DNA of 64,000 nt from contig JAHBUR010000010.1 of NCBI GenBank assembly GCA_019637975.1, positions 62,001 to 126,000 on the forward strand, in the 5' to 3' direction. This DNA comes from Bacteroidota bacterium (lineage in GTDB: Bacteria; Bacteroidota; Ignavibacteria; UBA10030; UBA6906). The translations under genes were made by a program, and so were the position numbers. Positions 25,486-33,569 of this stretch are shown here, piece by piece. How positions within the stretch are numbered: position 1 is the first letter of the stretch; every line of letters begins with the position of its first letter. The notes beneath the pieces are model-generated. The model did no database searches and was not told the DNA's origin. It was given only the letters and a program-made list of their open reading frames with translations.

Positions 25486-27783
25486 TTACTTCACGACCAT
25501 CATCTTACGGGTCGCAACAGAGCCGGGAATCGAAAGTCTGTAAAAATAGACGCCGCTGGCCAATCCCGAAGTATTGAATTGTACCGCATACTCACCAGCC
25601 GTCTTTACTTCATCTACCAATGTCGCTACTTCCCGACCGAGAAGGTCAAACACCTTCAGCGTCACATGGTTGGTATTCGGGATTTGGTATTTGATGTTTG
25701 TTGTCGGGTTGAACGGGTTGGGATAGTTTTGAGAAAGAATGAATGCAGCGGGAAGTTCGGGAATCCCGGTCACATCCGTTACGATCAGGTTCAACGAATT
25801 GGCAATGCGCAGTTTGCCGAACCCCCACGTTGTGTTGGGAACGGTTCCGGTGTACTGATCGGCGATGGCGCCGGCTTGCAGAAGCGCCTTGACGTGCCTG
25901 TGTCGCAGTGTGGTGTCGGCTTGAAGCAGAAGTGCCGCTGCACCGGCAACATGAGGCCCGGCCGAGCTTGTTCCTCCGAACCCGGTGTACGTTACGTTGC
26001 GCCCGATGGTGTACACTGTACTGCCGGGCGAGGCAACGTCAACAATGCGGAAGCCGTCGAGACGGGTTCCTTTTCCGCTGAAGGTATTGATGTTGGTGTC
26101 GTTGGATTTGTTCTTGTACGCGCCTACGCCGATGGCGCTATCGGCGGTGGAGGGCCATGTTGCCGTATTGTCTTCGGAGGGAGAACTCCAACGCGCCAAG
26201 CCGCTCCAACTGAATCCGTTGTCGCCCAACATACAATCAATGCGCTTCGCCGTACCGCTTGTATTGACAACGCGAAGATTGTACGTCGTCGAGCCGCTTG
26301 ATGCGATATACACAGCCATCATTGTGGTGTTGCGTGATGACGTACCTTTGTTGGAGTAAACGGATTTAGTCCCGATCGTGATCGTCGAACCGTCACCCGG
26401 CAGCGGCACAAAGCTGCTCGATGCAACTTGGAGCGATACGGTAACATCACTCGCGTTTCCCATCCATCTGACTGAAGGCCATACTTGCGATGACGAACCG
26501 CCCGTGAAGGTAATCGTTGTCGAGTCGCTGGCATTGACCGTGACTGTTTTCTGCATAAATCCGCCGGTGAGATTGCCGGCAGGCATTACTTGTACGATGC
26601 CGTTCGCCGCATACTCGTTGATCATGATTTCTTCGTTCGACGAACCGTCCAGATACTCCCACACCCATTCTCCATCCTCCACCAAAAACACATCGGCGCC
26701 CTCAGCCGCGGCCCATGCCATCATAGCCGCCAGTCCGGTAAAGAAACGGGGAGTGTTGTTGTACTCGATTGATCCGAAAATCATGTCGGCACCGGGGGCA
26801 ATTCCGGCGAGACGGTGAACACCTTCGATTCCGCCGACGGCAATTCCCGCAACCGAAGTTCCGTGTCCGCCGTACGGGCCGGTATCAGGATTCGCATTGA
26901 TCAAATCAATTCCGCGTCGCCGTACAACTCCGCTTGTTTCTCTGATTGCCCGGATCTTCGATGTCTTCAATCCGACCAACTTCTCCCCCACATTCAGTCG
27001 ATTGTTGCCGTTTGCATCAAGCGCAATGAACCACTGCTCACCGTACGTCGGCGATGCTTCGGTGAATCCGGCACCGGTACCGGAGTTTCTCGTGCCGTCG
27101 TTGTTCGCATCATTGTAGAGAAAATCGAGATTCACGTCGTACACACCGCCTGTATTGCCGGAGTAGGAGATTTCACGGTATCGGAGGATTTCGCCCGGAT
27201 CGGCAATTCCGTTTCCATTCAAGTCTACGGCATCAGTTCCCGGATCGAATACGCTGTTACTGTTGACATCGAGCCAGTTGAGCGTATCGCCATCGGCGAA
27301 GAAGAGCATCGGGTGAAAGAAATCCACACCCGTATCGAAGTCGGCAATGATCGCGCCTTTCCCGGTGATTTTTCTTCCAAGCTGATCGTTGCGCTGCCAG
27401 ACAGTATCGGCCTGAATTTGCGGACGGCTGACATCGAGCGGAGGAACTCGGACGGGACGCCACGAAGGTTGAACGGCAATAATTCCGTGAACACGATCAA
27501 GCTTCTGCATATCATCAAACGTAACTTCAACGGGAAAGACTGTCTCGGAACCGAGCCGCTTTCCGTTGTACATCACAAAACGTACTCCCGACCGTTCCAC
27601 AAGTTGAAGCAGGGCCTCATCCGGCTTTTCCGAAAATCTGATCGTGGCAGAAACCGGCACATCAACCTGTCCCGCTGCCTCGGCCTGACGTTTCAGAAAA
27701 TCGAATCGAAAGTCAATACGAGATGATTGAGAGAAGGCGGAGAAGGCTCCGCACAATAGCAAAATGAGAGAAATGGTTTTCAT
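25486..27783 (-). CDS. Secreted subtilisin-like (S8) protease with type IX sorting domain
   Basis: 765 residues: signal peptide (1-19), an I9-like propeptide region (about 40-110), the S8 domain, and a sorting domain ending TRKMMVVK. The catalytic residues are D150 (IIADFDTGVD), H307 (YGGHGTSVAGIA) and S606 (GGTSSAGPHVAG), with oxyanion N404 (VMPAGN). D and H are 157 residues apart, far more than the roughly 30-60 usual in the family. The insert contains four Asp/Asn-rich loops (DVNSNSVFD, DLNGNGIAD, DANNDG, DANGNN) that look like calcium-binding EF-hand or dockerin-type loops. A second insert of about 170 residues lies between N404 and the serine. It should be an active, exported protease. 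Its tail was shared with the next gene by recombination. Confidence 0.92.
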   Translation of the reverse strand: MKTISLILLLCGAFSAFSQSSRIDFRFDFLKRQAEAAGQVDVPVSATIRFSEKPDEALLQLVERSGVRFVMYNGKRLGSETVFPVEVTFDDMQKLDRVHGIIAVQPSWRPVRVPPLDVSRPQIQADTVWQRNDQLGRKITGKGAIIADFDTGVDFFHPMLFFADGDTLNWLDVNSNSVFDPGTDAVDLNGNGIADPGEILRYREISYSGNTGGVYDVNLDFLYNDANNDGTRNSGTGAGFTEASPTYGEQWFIALDANGNNRLNVGEKLVGLKTSKIRAIRETSGVVRRRGIDLINANPDTGPYGGHGTSVAGIAVGGIEGVHRLAGIAPGADMIFGSIEYNNTPRFFTGLAAMMAWAAAEGADVFLVEDGEWVWEYLDGSSNEEIMINEYAANGIVQVMPAGNLTGGFMQKTVTVNASDSTTITFTGGSSSQVWPSVRWMGNASDVTVSLQVASSSFVPLPGDGSTITIGTKSVYSNKGTSSRNTTMMAVYIASSGSTTYNLRVVNTSGTAKRIDCMLGDNGFSWSGLARWSSPSEDNTATWPSTADSAIGVGAYKNKSNDTNINTFSGKGTRLDGFRIVDVASPGSTVYTIGRNVTYTGFGGTSSAGPHVAGAAALLLQADTTLRHRHVKALLQAGAIADQYTGTVPNTTWGFGKLRIANSLNLIVTDVTGIPELPAAFILSQNYPNPFNPTTNIKYQIPNTNHVTLKVFDLLGREVATLVDEVKTAGEYAVQFNTSGLASGVYFYRLSIPGSVATRKMMVVK

Positions 27784-27814
27784 GAGATTCCCTTCTGATC
27801 ATAATTGATGAATA

Positions 27815-28705
27815 TTAGCGCCGCGCAATCCACACACCTGCAATAGTAATCGCGGAGCCGAACACTTGAATCAGATATACTTGCTCGTCGAGCACAACGT
27901 ACGAGACAACAAAGGCAAGGACCGGAACAAGATTACTGAAGCTGCTCGTCTTTCCCGGGCCCAGTCGTTGAACGCCGTACGACCAGAATGCGTTCGCAAG
28001 CCCAATCGAAAGAATCCCGGACACAATTGCCGCAACCCAAATTGTCCAGCCAACTGATGACCAGTCCGTCATGATTGCCGAAGGTACAGCCGCAAGCACA
28101 AGCCCTACTGCCCCGATGCCAATCATCATTGTTGCAAGATGGAGTGATGAGTAGCGGACAAGCAGAGGTTTTTGGAGATTTGTGCTGAATCCCCATAAAA
28201 TCGCTGCCGCGAGGCAAACGAGATCGCCAATAATTTCATGTCCGCCCAACTGGAGTTTTTTTCCGCTTCCCGCAATAATCATGATCACGCCGGCAAGGGA
28301 AAGTCCCATGCCGAGCCACATCATTTCTTGAATTTTCTCCTTGTGCAACCGCGCGTGAAAGAGGATTGTCCACAGTGGAGACGTTGCCATGAGAATGGCG
28401 GCATTGCCCGCTGTTGTGAGCGCGAGGCCGACAATGAACGCGCATTGATACAACACGTTCGCAATAAATCCGGCCCGGAGAATACTCTTCCAATCTGATT
28501 TCTGAACGGGAGTCCAAACCGATGTCGAAAAGAACATCGCCGCCAGCACAAGAAATGCCACGACAAAACGGATGCCGTTGAACACAAACACGTCAAGATG
28601 GGAGATGGCAAACTTGGCAATCGGGAAATTGGTTGCCCAGATGATGACGACGAGAAGGAGAAGCAGTTGTGCACGCTGCTGGCGAATGCGCTCAAGCTCA
28701 GTCAT
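27815..28705 (-). CDS. EamA-family (DMT superfamily) transporter
   Basis: 296 residues with ten predicted helices in two EamA repeats (ATNFPIAKFAISHLDVFVFNG and AAILWGFSTNLQKPLL open the two halves). It is close to the usual family length. These are inner-membrane metabolite or drug exporters, and the substrate cannot be told. Its ATG overlaps the stop of the upstream membrane-protein gene by 4 bp (28702-28705), so the two are translationally coupled. Confidence 0.9.
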   Translation of the reverse strand: MTELERIRQQRAQLLLLLVVIIWATNFPIAKFAISHLDVFVFNGIRFVVAFLVLAAMFFSTSVWTPVQKSDWKSILRAGFIANVLYQCAFIVGLALTTAGNAAILMATSPLWTILFHARLHKEKIQEMMWLGMGLSLAGVIMIIAGSGKKLQLGGHEIIGDLVCLAAAILWGFSTNLQKPLLVRYSSLHLATMMIGIGAVGLVLAAVPSAIMTDWSSVGWTIWVAAIVSGILSIGLANAFWSYGVQRLGPGKTSSFSNLVPVLAFVVSYVVLDEQVYLIQVFGSAITIAGVWIARR

Positions 28706-29367
28706 GCAGCAGCCTTTGATGTGCTACGAGGCCGGCAGGCTGCAATGTACCCGCCGACATACAACGCCAGTCCGGACACAAGCAAATCGTACCGGTACGG
28801 CAGCGGCATACTGCCACGAACTGTCGCATCTGTATCGTTCATGAATGAATAGAGAATAGCCGCCGTGCCGAGAATGGCAAGCAACCAACTCAGGATGGCG
28901 GGAGCAAAGTACTTGTGAAGCGCAATGCGATAGACGATATCAACACCAACGACAACCAAAAGAGCCGCGATCAAGCCCGCTGACACTACCGGGCCAATCC
29001 ACGGAACAGGAATCAAAAAGAGAACATCCCAATCAGTGAGCGAAGCCGGCCAGTCGAGAATCACCTTGAGCCACACATAATAGAAAATATCCCACACGCC
29101 GAAGGCAATACAGAAGTATCCGAATTTCTGCCAGCCTCTTCCCCCGGCAACAATTCCTATTGCAGCAAGCATTACAATCGTGGCTGCCTCGCGGGCAAGT
29201 TCAACCGCAAGATGCGTTGTACTAATCATCTTCAGCGGAAAGCTGAAGCCCTCAGGGTAGTACAGCGCGCGCAGATAGACGACGATGCTCGACTCGACAA
29301 ACGCAAAAGCGATGGCGAACAATGCCACCCAGACAAGTTTCCGCACCGGAACATGATCACGCGTCAT
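28702..29367 (-). CDS. Six-helix inner-membrane protein of unknown function
   Basis: 221 residues from the ATG at 29367, with AAAGG 8 bp upstream; a TTG at 29385 is in frame but lacks a ribosome site. About six hydrophobic helices span the whole protein. A conserved-looking stretch FGVWDIFYYVWLKVILDWP lies near the middle and acidic residues sit in two helices (VESSIVVYLRALYYPE). I do not recognise the family. It sits between an AhpD-like gene and an EamA transporter, overlapping the latter, so it belongs to that small operon. Confidence 0.78.
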   Translation of the reverse strand: MTRDHVPVRKLVWVALFAIAFAFVESSIVVYLRALYYPEGFSFPLKMISTTHLAVELAREAATIVMLAAIGIVAGGRGWQKFGYFCIAFGVWDIFYYVWLKVILDWPASLTDWDVLFLIPVPWIGPVVSAGLIAALLVVVGVDIVYRIALHKYFAPAILSWLLAILGTAAILYSFMNDTDATVRGSMPLPYRYDLLVSGLALYVGGYIAACRPRSTSKAAA

Positions 29368-29385
29368 CTGTTTGCCTTTCAGCAA

Positions 29386-29745
29386 TCACGCGTTGTTCTG
29401 TTCCGGTTCGTTGTATTCATCGAGAAATGCAACGGCACGGCGCAAATGCGGAATCACAATCGAGCCGCCGACGACCAGCGCAATGCTGAACACATCGTAC
29501 AGTTCTTCGTTTGTGACGCCTTCCTTCCTGCACTCTTGGATGTGATAGGCAATGCAATCATCGCAGCGCAGAACCATCGAGGCGACGAGGCCGAGCATTT
29601 CTTTCGTTTTGACATCGAGAGCACCCGGCTCGTATGTCAACGTATCAACTCCGAAAAATCTCTTGATGGGCCGGTTTTCGATGGCGAGTATCCGCTCGTT
29701 CATTCTCGAACGAAAGTCATTGAATTCTTTTACCCTGCCGGACAT
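29386..29745 (-). CDS. Carboxymuconolactone decarboxylase/AhpD-like protein
   Basis: 119 residues, all helical. The redox motif is CDDC followed by IAYH, which is the CxxCxxxH pattern of AhpD-like alkylhydroperoxidases. The rest (KEMLGLVASMVLRCDDCIAYH then TNEELYDVFSIALVVGGS) matches the CMD family well. The Cys pair makes a peroxidase or disulfide-reductase role more likely than decarboxylation. It lies 21 bp downstream of a two-helix membrane protein and 18 bp upstream of the six-helix protein. Confidence 0.9.
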   Translation of the reverse strand: MSGRVKEFNDFRSRMNERILAIENRPIKRFFGVDTLTYEPGALDVKTKEMLGLVASMVLRCDDCIAYHIQECRKEGVTNEELYDVFSIALVVGGSIVIPHLRRAVAFLDEYNEPEQNNA

Positions 29746-29766
29746 ACTTTTCTCCTTAGAAGTGGT

Positions 29767-30174
29767 TTAGTGGGATTCCAGCGGCGGCAGACTGTGCTTT
29801 ACCTGCAGAGCCCGCAGTCTACCGATAGCTTCAAACGCTTCTTGCCAGCCGCCGTCAAGAACATCTTTCATGATTTCTTTGGTCTCGGAAATTGCCGCGT
29901 GTGTTGGTTCCGTCGAAGAAAACGGAAACGGAATGTGCAGGTATTCCTCGAGGGCCGCGATGTTCTGCCACACGACGGCGAATCCCGCGAACATTGTCAG
30001 GACGGCAAGCAGAACTTCCATTGGTCCGGCAGTTCTTCCGAACTGCCATCCGAGCGGAATACTCAAGCATCCCAACAGAACAATCACCCATCCCGTAATC
30101 GACGTCAGCCGGTACCGTTTCAGCACTTTGTAAAAGCCAAAATAGAAAAATTGCAACTCTGCGTCAGTCAACAT
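29767..30174 (-). CDS. Small two-helix membrane protein
   Basis: 135 residues. Two hydrophobic helices (about 27-45 and 53-70) are followed by a soluble C-terminal half of about 60 residues (EIMKDVLDGGWQEAFEAIGRL), probably helical. I do not recognise the family. It starts the minus-strand run that continues into the AhpD-like, six-helix and EamA genes, all with short gaps or overlaps. Confidence 0.7.
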   Translation of the reverse strand: MLTDAELQFFYFGFYKVLKRYRLTSITGWVIVLLGCLSIPLGWQFGRTAGPMEVLLAVLTMFAGFAVVWQNIAALEEYLHIPFPFSSTEPTHAAISETKEIMKDVLDGGWQEAFEAIGRLRALQVKHSLPPLESH

Positions 30175-30321
30175 TGCGTATAAGTTGGCGTTACGGTGAA
30201 CACTATGGGCTTCATTTCAAAATGAACACGTCGGGCACCATCCTTCCGGCATCAGAAACAGTTGTCGCAGAAAAATGAAACTATCACAGCGACAATGAAG
30301 CTGGTATCAGCGAACTTCCGA

Positions 30322-31863
30322 TCACGGAAATCTCCATCGTCGACCGTCTTTTGCGAGCAACTCATCGGCCTCTTTCGGACCCCACGTTCCTGAAGTGTAC
30401 TCGTATATGTTGGAATTCTTGTTTGCAATCCATCCTTCATGAATAGGTGTGATGAATTGCCAGGCAACGTCAACGCTGTCGCCGCGGGCGTACAACGTCG
30501 CGTCTCCCAGCATGCAATCGAGAATCAGGCGTGTGTACGCATCGGTAAGATGTCCTCCGAAGGATGACCCGTAGCGGAAGTCCATCGTTACGGGACGCAT
30601 CCGCAAGGACGAGCCGGGAATTTTCGAACTGAACTTGAGCGAGATGCCCTCATCGGGCTGGACACGAATCACAATAGTGTTGTGATCGATCGAGTCCGCA
30701 GGCAAATGCCTGAACAGATGGTGGGGAGTTTTTTTGAATTGAATGGCAATCTCCGTCACCCGTTTCGGCAACCTCTTTCCCGAACGAACATAAAACGGGA
30801 CATCCGCCCAGCGCCAACTATCGATTTGAAGTTTCAACGCCACGTACGTTTCCGTCACGCTGTCCGGCGAAACGCCCTGCTCGGATTTGTACGCAGGCAC
30901 AGAAGTACCATTCACAGTCCCGCTTGCATACTGTCCCCGCACCGAGTATTCGTGAACCTCTTCAGGCCGGATGCTGCGGATTGCCTGAAACACCTTCTGT
31001 TTCTCATCACGTACCTGTTGGGCATCGAACAAGACGGGAGGTTCCATTGCAGTCAGCGCGAGCAACTGCAGCATGTGATTCTGAATCATGTCGCGCATTG
31101 CCCCCGCATGTTCATAGTATCCGCCACGGTTCTCGACACCCACGGTTTCAGCCGCCGTTATTTGAACGTGATCGATGTAGTTTCTGTTCCAGATCGGCTC
31201 GAAAATCCCGTTTGCGAATCTGAACACCAACAGGTTCTGTACGGTTTCCTTGCCGAGATAGTGATCAATGCGGTAGACCTGCTCTTCATCGAACACACTC
31301 AACACTTGGCTGTTCAGTTTGCGGGCCGAGTTCAAATCAACCCCGAACGGCTTTTCGATGATGATCCGCACCCAGGCGTTCTGTCCTCCGGGTTTGTTCA
31401 TCGCCGCGCCCGCAAGGCCTCTTACGATTGGCGAGTACATGCCCGGCGGAGTTGAAAGATAAAAAAGGACATTCTCCCCCACCTCTCTTGCTGCATTGAT
31501 AACTTCAAGTTCTTTCTTCAGCTTTGGATATTCTTCCGGCCTGCCCGGATCGATAGTCACGTAGAACAATCCGCGAACGAACGTCTCCCATAGAGCCTTC
31601 TCGGAATCCTGAAATCTGCCGAATTCTTTCAAAGCTTTTAGCATGTAATCGCGGAACATTTCATGCGACATGCCTGTTCTGCCCGCGCCAACAATGGTGA
31701 AACCGGATGGAAGCACACCTTGCCGGGCAAGATCAAAAATTGCGGGAATGAGTTTCCGTTTCGTCAAATCGCCCGAAGCGCCGAAAATCACCATTGTACA
31801 CGGGTCGGGCATTTTCTCGATGCGGCTTGATCCGGCGAGAGGATTGGGAAGTTCTGATTGCAT
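30322..31863 (-). CDS. zwf: Glucose-6-phosphate 1-dehydrogenase
   Basis: 513 residues, full length. The nucleotide-binding motif FGASGDLTKRKL begins near residue 28 and the active-site signature RIDHYLGKE is intact. It oxidises glucose 6-phosphate to 6-phosphogluconolactone, producing NADPH, as entry to the oxidative pentose phosphate branch. The start at 31863 has a weak ribosome site; an alternative ATG 17 codons downstream (MPDPCTMVIFG) is possible. It is the last gene of tkt-rpiB-tal-zwf, separated from tal by a hairpin that may reduce read-through. No 6-phosphogluconate dehydrogenase or lactonase gene is present in the window. Confidence 0.96.
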   Translation of the reverse strand: MQSELPNPLAGSSRIEKMPDPCTMVIFGASGDLTKRKLIPAIFDLARQGVLPSGFTIVGAGRTGMSHEMFRDYMLKALKEFGRFQDSEKALWETFVRGLFYVTIDPGRPEEYPKLKKELEVINAAREVGENVLFYLSTPPGMYSPIVRGLAGAAMNKPGGQNAWVRIIIEKPFGVDLNSARKLNSQVLSVFDEEQVYRIDHYLGKETVQNLLVFRFANGIFEPIWNRNYIDHVQITAAETVGVENRGGYYEHAGAMRDMIQNHMLQLLALTAMEPPVLFDAQQVRDEKQKVFQAIRSIRPEEVHEYSVRGQYASGTVNGTSVPAYKSEQGVSPDSVTETYVALKLQIDSWRWADVPFYVRSGKRLPKRVTEIAIQFKKTPHHLFRHLPADSIDHNTIVIRVQPDEGISLKFSSKIPGSSLRMRPVTMDFRYGSSFGGHLTDAYTRLILDCMLGDATLYARGDSVDVAWQFITPIHEGWIANKNSNIYEYTSGTWGPKEADELLAKDGRRWRFP

Positions 31864-31906
31864 AAGAGGTTACGGATTATTGAGTACGTTTGACTCGCAA
31901 GAAGGA

Positions 31907-31937
31907 AAGCCTTTCACCCGCAAAGGATGAAAGGCTT
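31907..31937 (-). terminator. Hairpin between tal and zwf
   Basis: A perfect 10-bp stem AAGCCTTTCA (31907-31916) and TGAAAGGCTT (31928-31937), with an 11-nt loop and a pyrimidine-rich flank TTCCTTCTT on the minus strand. It may end most tal transcripts before zwf. Confidence 0.6.
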
Positions 31938-31979
31938 CTTCGGACACTCGGACAGAAACGAATCCGGATCACAGGCCAA

Positions 31980-33095
31980 TTACATACGGGCTGCAGAAAA
32001 TTCATTCCGCTTGTTCTGAAGATTCTGATAGAGGCCGTCAAACGATTTTTCGAAAGCGGCAACGCCGTCATCTTCAAGCTTCTGCAAAACCCATCGCATG
32101 TCAATACCTGCACGCGCAACATCGCACAGTGCCTCAAGCGCCTTGTCCATATCACGCTCGACAGTGAGCGCGGGCTTTGCATGTTCGAGAATCGCGTTGT
32201 ATGTCGCCGGGGGTACGGTATTCACCGTGTACCGGCCAACGAGGGTCTCGACATAGAGCAAGTCGCTATAAGCGGGGTTTTTCGTTCCGGTACTTCCCCA
32301 CAACGGACGCTGCGCAACGGCTCCTTTTGCCTTCAATGTCTTCCATCGTGTTGATGAGAACACATCCTTGAACGCTTGATAAACATACTTGGTGTTTGCG
32401 ACTGCTGCTTTGCCCATGATGGCCTGCATCGCAGGATCGTTCTTCTTTGCAAGAAGATCATCAACCAGTGTATCAATGCGACTGACGAATACACTTGCAA
32501 CAGAAGCAACATCACGAACGGGAAGTCCGACCTGAACTCTCCGCTCCAACCCTGCAACGAATGCCCGCGTCACCGCCCGATAGCGATCAACAGAAAATAT
32601 CAGTGTAACGTTGATGTTGATTCCCTCGCTGAGACACTGTTCTATTGCCGGAAGCCCTTCCTTTGTAGCAGGGATTTTTACCATAAGATTCCTCCTGCCG
32701 ACGAGATTCCACAGAAGGCGTGCCTCTTCAATCGTTTCTTGCGTCATCCGGGCTTTTGAAGGGGTCACCTCTATGCTAACGTACCCGTCGCGGCGGTTTG
32801 TACGCTCGTACACCTCGTGCAAAACGTCGCACGCCATCTGAATATCAGTCACCATCAACGCACGAATAATCTCCGCAGTATCGATATCCGGGTTCCTGGA
32901 AAGCAATCCGGCAATCTGGTCGTCATAATCCGTGCTGCCTGAAATGGCCTTGTCGAAAATGGTCGGATTGGAAGTAACGCCAAGCAGTCCTTCGTCCACC
33001 ATTTTTTTCAGCTGGCCCGATTGCAGAACGTTTCGGCTGATGTTATCATACCAGATGCTCTGCCCGAGCTGTTCCAGTTTCCGGATATTCGTCAT
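31980..33095 (-). CDS. tal: Transaldolase
   Basis: 371 residues from the ATG at 33095, with GAGG 9 bp upstream; the in-frame GTG at 33110 would put that ribosome site inside the gene. Signature GVTSNPTIFDKAI lies at the N-terminus. The Schiff-base lysine is in LMVKIPATKEGLPA. The length matches the longer transaldolase subfamily (about 370 residues, TIGR00876-type) rather than the 220-residue fructose-6-phosphate aldolase group. It interconverts sedoheptulose 7-phosphate plus glyceraldehyde 3-phosphate with erythrose 4-phosphate plus fructose 6-phosphate. It follows rpiB by 24 bp. Confidence 0.95.
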   Translation of the reverse strand: MTNIRKLEQLGQSIWYDNISRNVLQSGQLKKMVDEGLLGVTSNPTIFDKAISGSTDYDDQIAGLLSRNPDIDTAEIIRALMVTDIQMACDVLHEVYERTNRRDGYVSIEVTPSKARMTQETIEEARLLWNLVGRRNLMVKIPATKEGLPAIEQCLSEGININVTLIFSVDRYRAVTRAFVAGLERRVQVGLPVRDVASVASVFVSRIDTLVDDLLAKKNDPAMQAIMGKAAVANTKYVYQAFKDVFSSTRWKTLKAKGAVAQRPLWGSTGTKNPAYSDLLYVETLVGRYTVNTVPPATYNAILEHAKPALTVERDMDKALEALCDVARAGIDMRWVLQKLEDDGVAAFEKSFDGLYQNLQNKRNEFSAARM

Positions 33096-33119
33096 GTCGA
33101 TGTTCCTCACTGTACAATT

Positions 33120-33569
33120 TTATTGTTGCTGTTGTTCAATATCGAGAATTTTCTTCAGTCTCCGGACGTGCCGTTCTTCATTGGTAAATCGCGCTGCCAG
33201 AAATGCCCGCGCTATTTCAAGTGCGGGCGCAACTCCGATGACGCGTGAACCGAGGCATAACACGTTCATATCGTCATGCTCGACGCCCTGATGCCCCGAG
33301 TATGTGTCGTGCGCAAGTCCCGCCCTGATGCCTCTGATTTTGTTCGCCGCGATGCAAGCACCGACTCCGCTGCCGCAGACGAGGATGCCGCGTTCCACTT
33401 CCTGTGTTGCAACCGCCTTCCCGATTTTGCGGGCAAAATCGGGATAGTCCGAAGCCGTTTCGTCGAACGCTCCAAGGTCAACAATGTCGTGGCCGTCTTT
33501 CTTTAACTCGGCAATGAGTTGGTGTTTGAGGGCGAATCCGGCATGATCTCCCGCAAGGGCGATTTTCAT
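33120..33569 (-). CDS. rpiB: Ribose-5-phosphate isomerase B
   Basis: 149 residues. The N-terminus ([13 protein letters not shown]), the catalytic cysteine region [17 protein letters not shown] and [21 protein letters not shown] are all typical of RpiB. It interconverts ribose 5-phosphate and ribulose 5-phosphate. The ATG overlaps the transketolase stop by 4 bp. The C-terminus ends in four glutamines. It is the only ribose-5-phosphate isomerase visible in the cluster. Confidence 0.96.
   Translation of the reverse strand: MKIALAGDHAGFALKHQLIAELKKDGHDIVDLGAFDETASDYPDFARKIGKAVATQEVERGILVCGSGVGACIAANKIRGIRAGLAHDTYSGHQGVEHDDMNVLCLGSRVIGVAPALEIARAFLAARFTNEERHVRRLKKILDIEQQQQ

Larger units (their letters stand above)
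25379..25620 (-). repeat. Duplicated leader-plus-tail segment, copy B
   Basis: The counterpart of 23924-24163, offset by 1,457 bp on the tail side. It holds the leader of paralogue B, its promoter and hairpin, and the last 45 codons of the subtilase gene. Confidence 0.9.

Noticed and set aside
25441-26301. Plus-strand frame of 286 codons
   Set aside because: Antisense to the subtilase coding region and its terminator; the composition is low-quality and rich in Arg and Cys.
27815-30174. Drug-resistance island
   Set aside because: EamA, AhpD-like and membrane proteins are ordinary housekeeping or unknown types with no mobility genes or composition shift.
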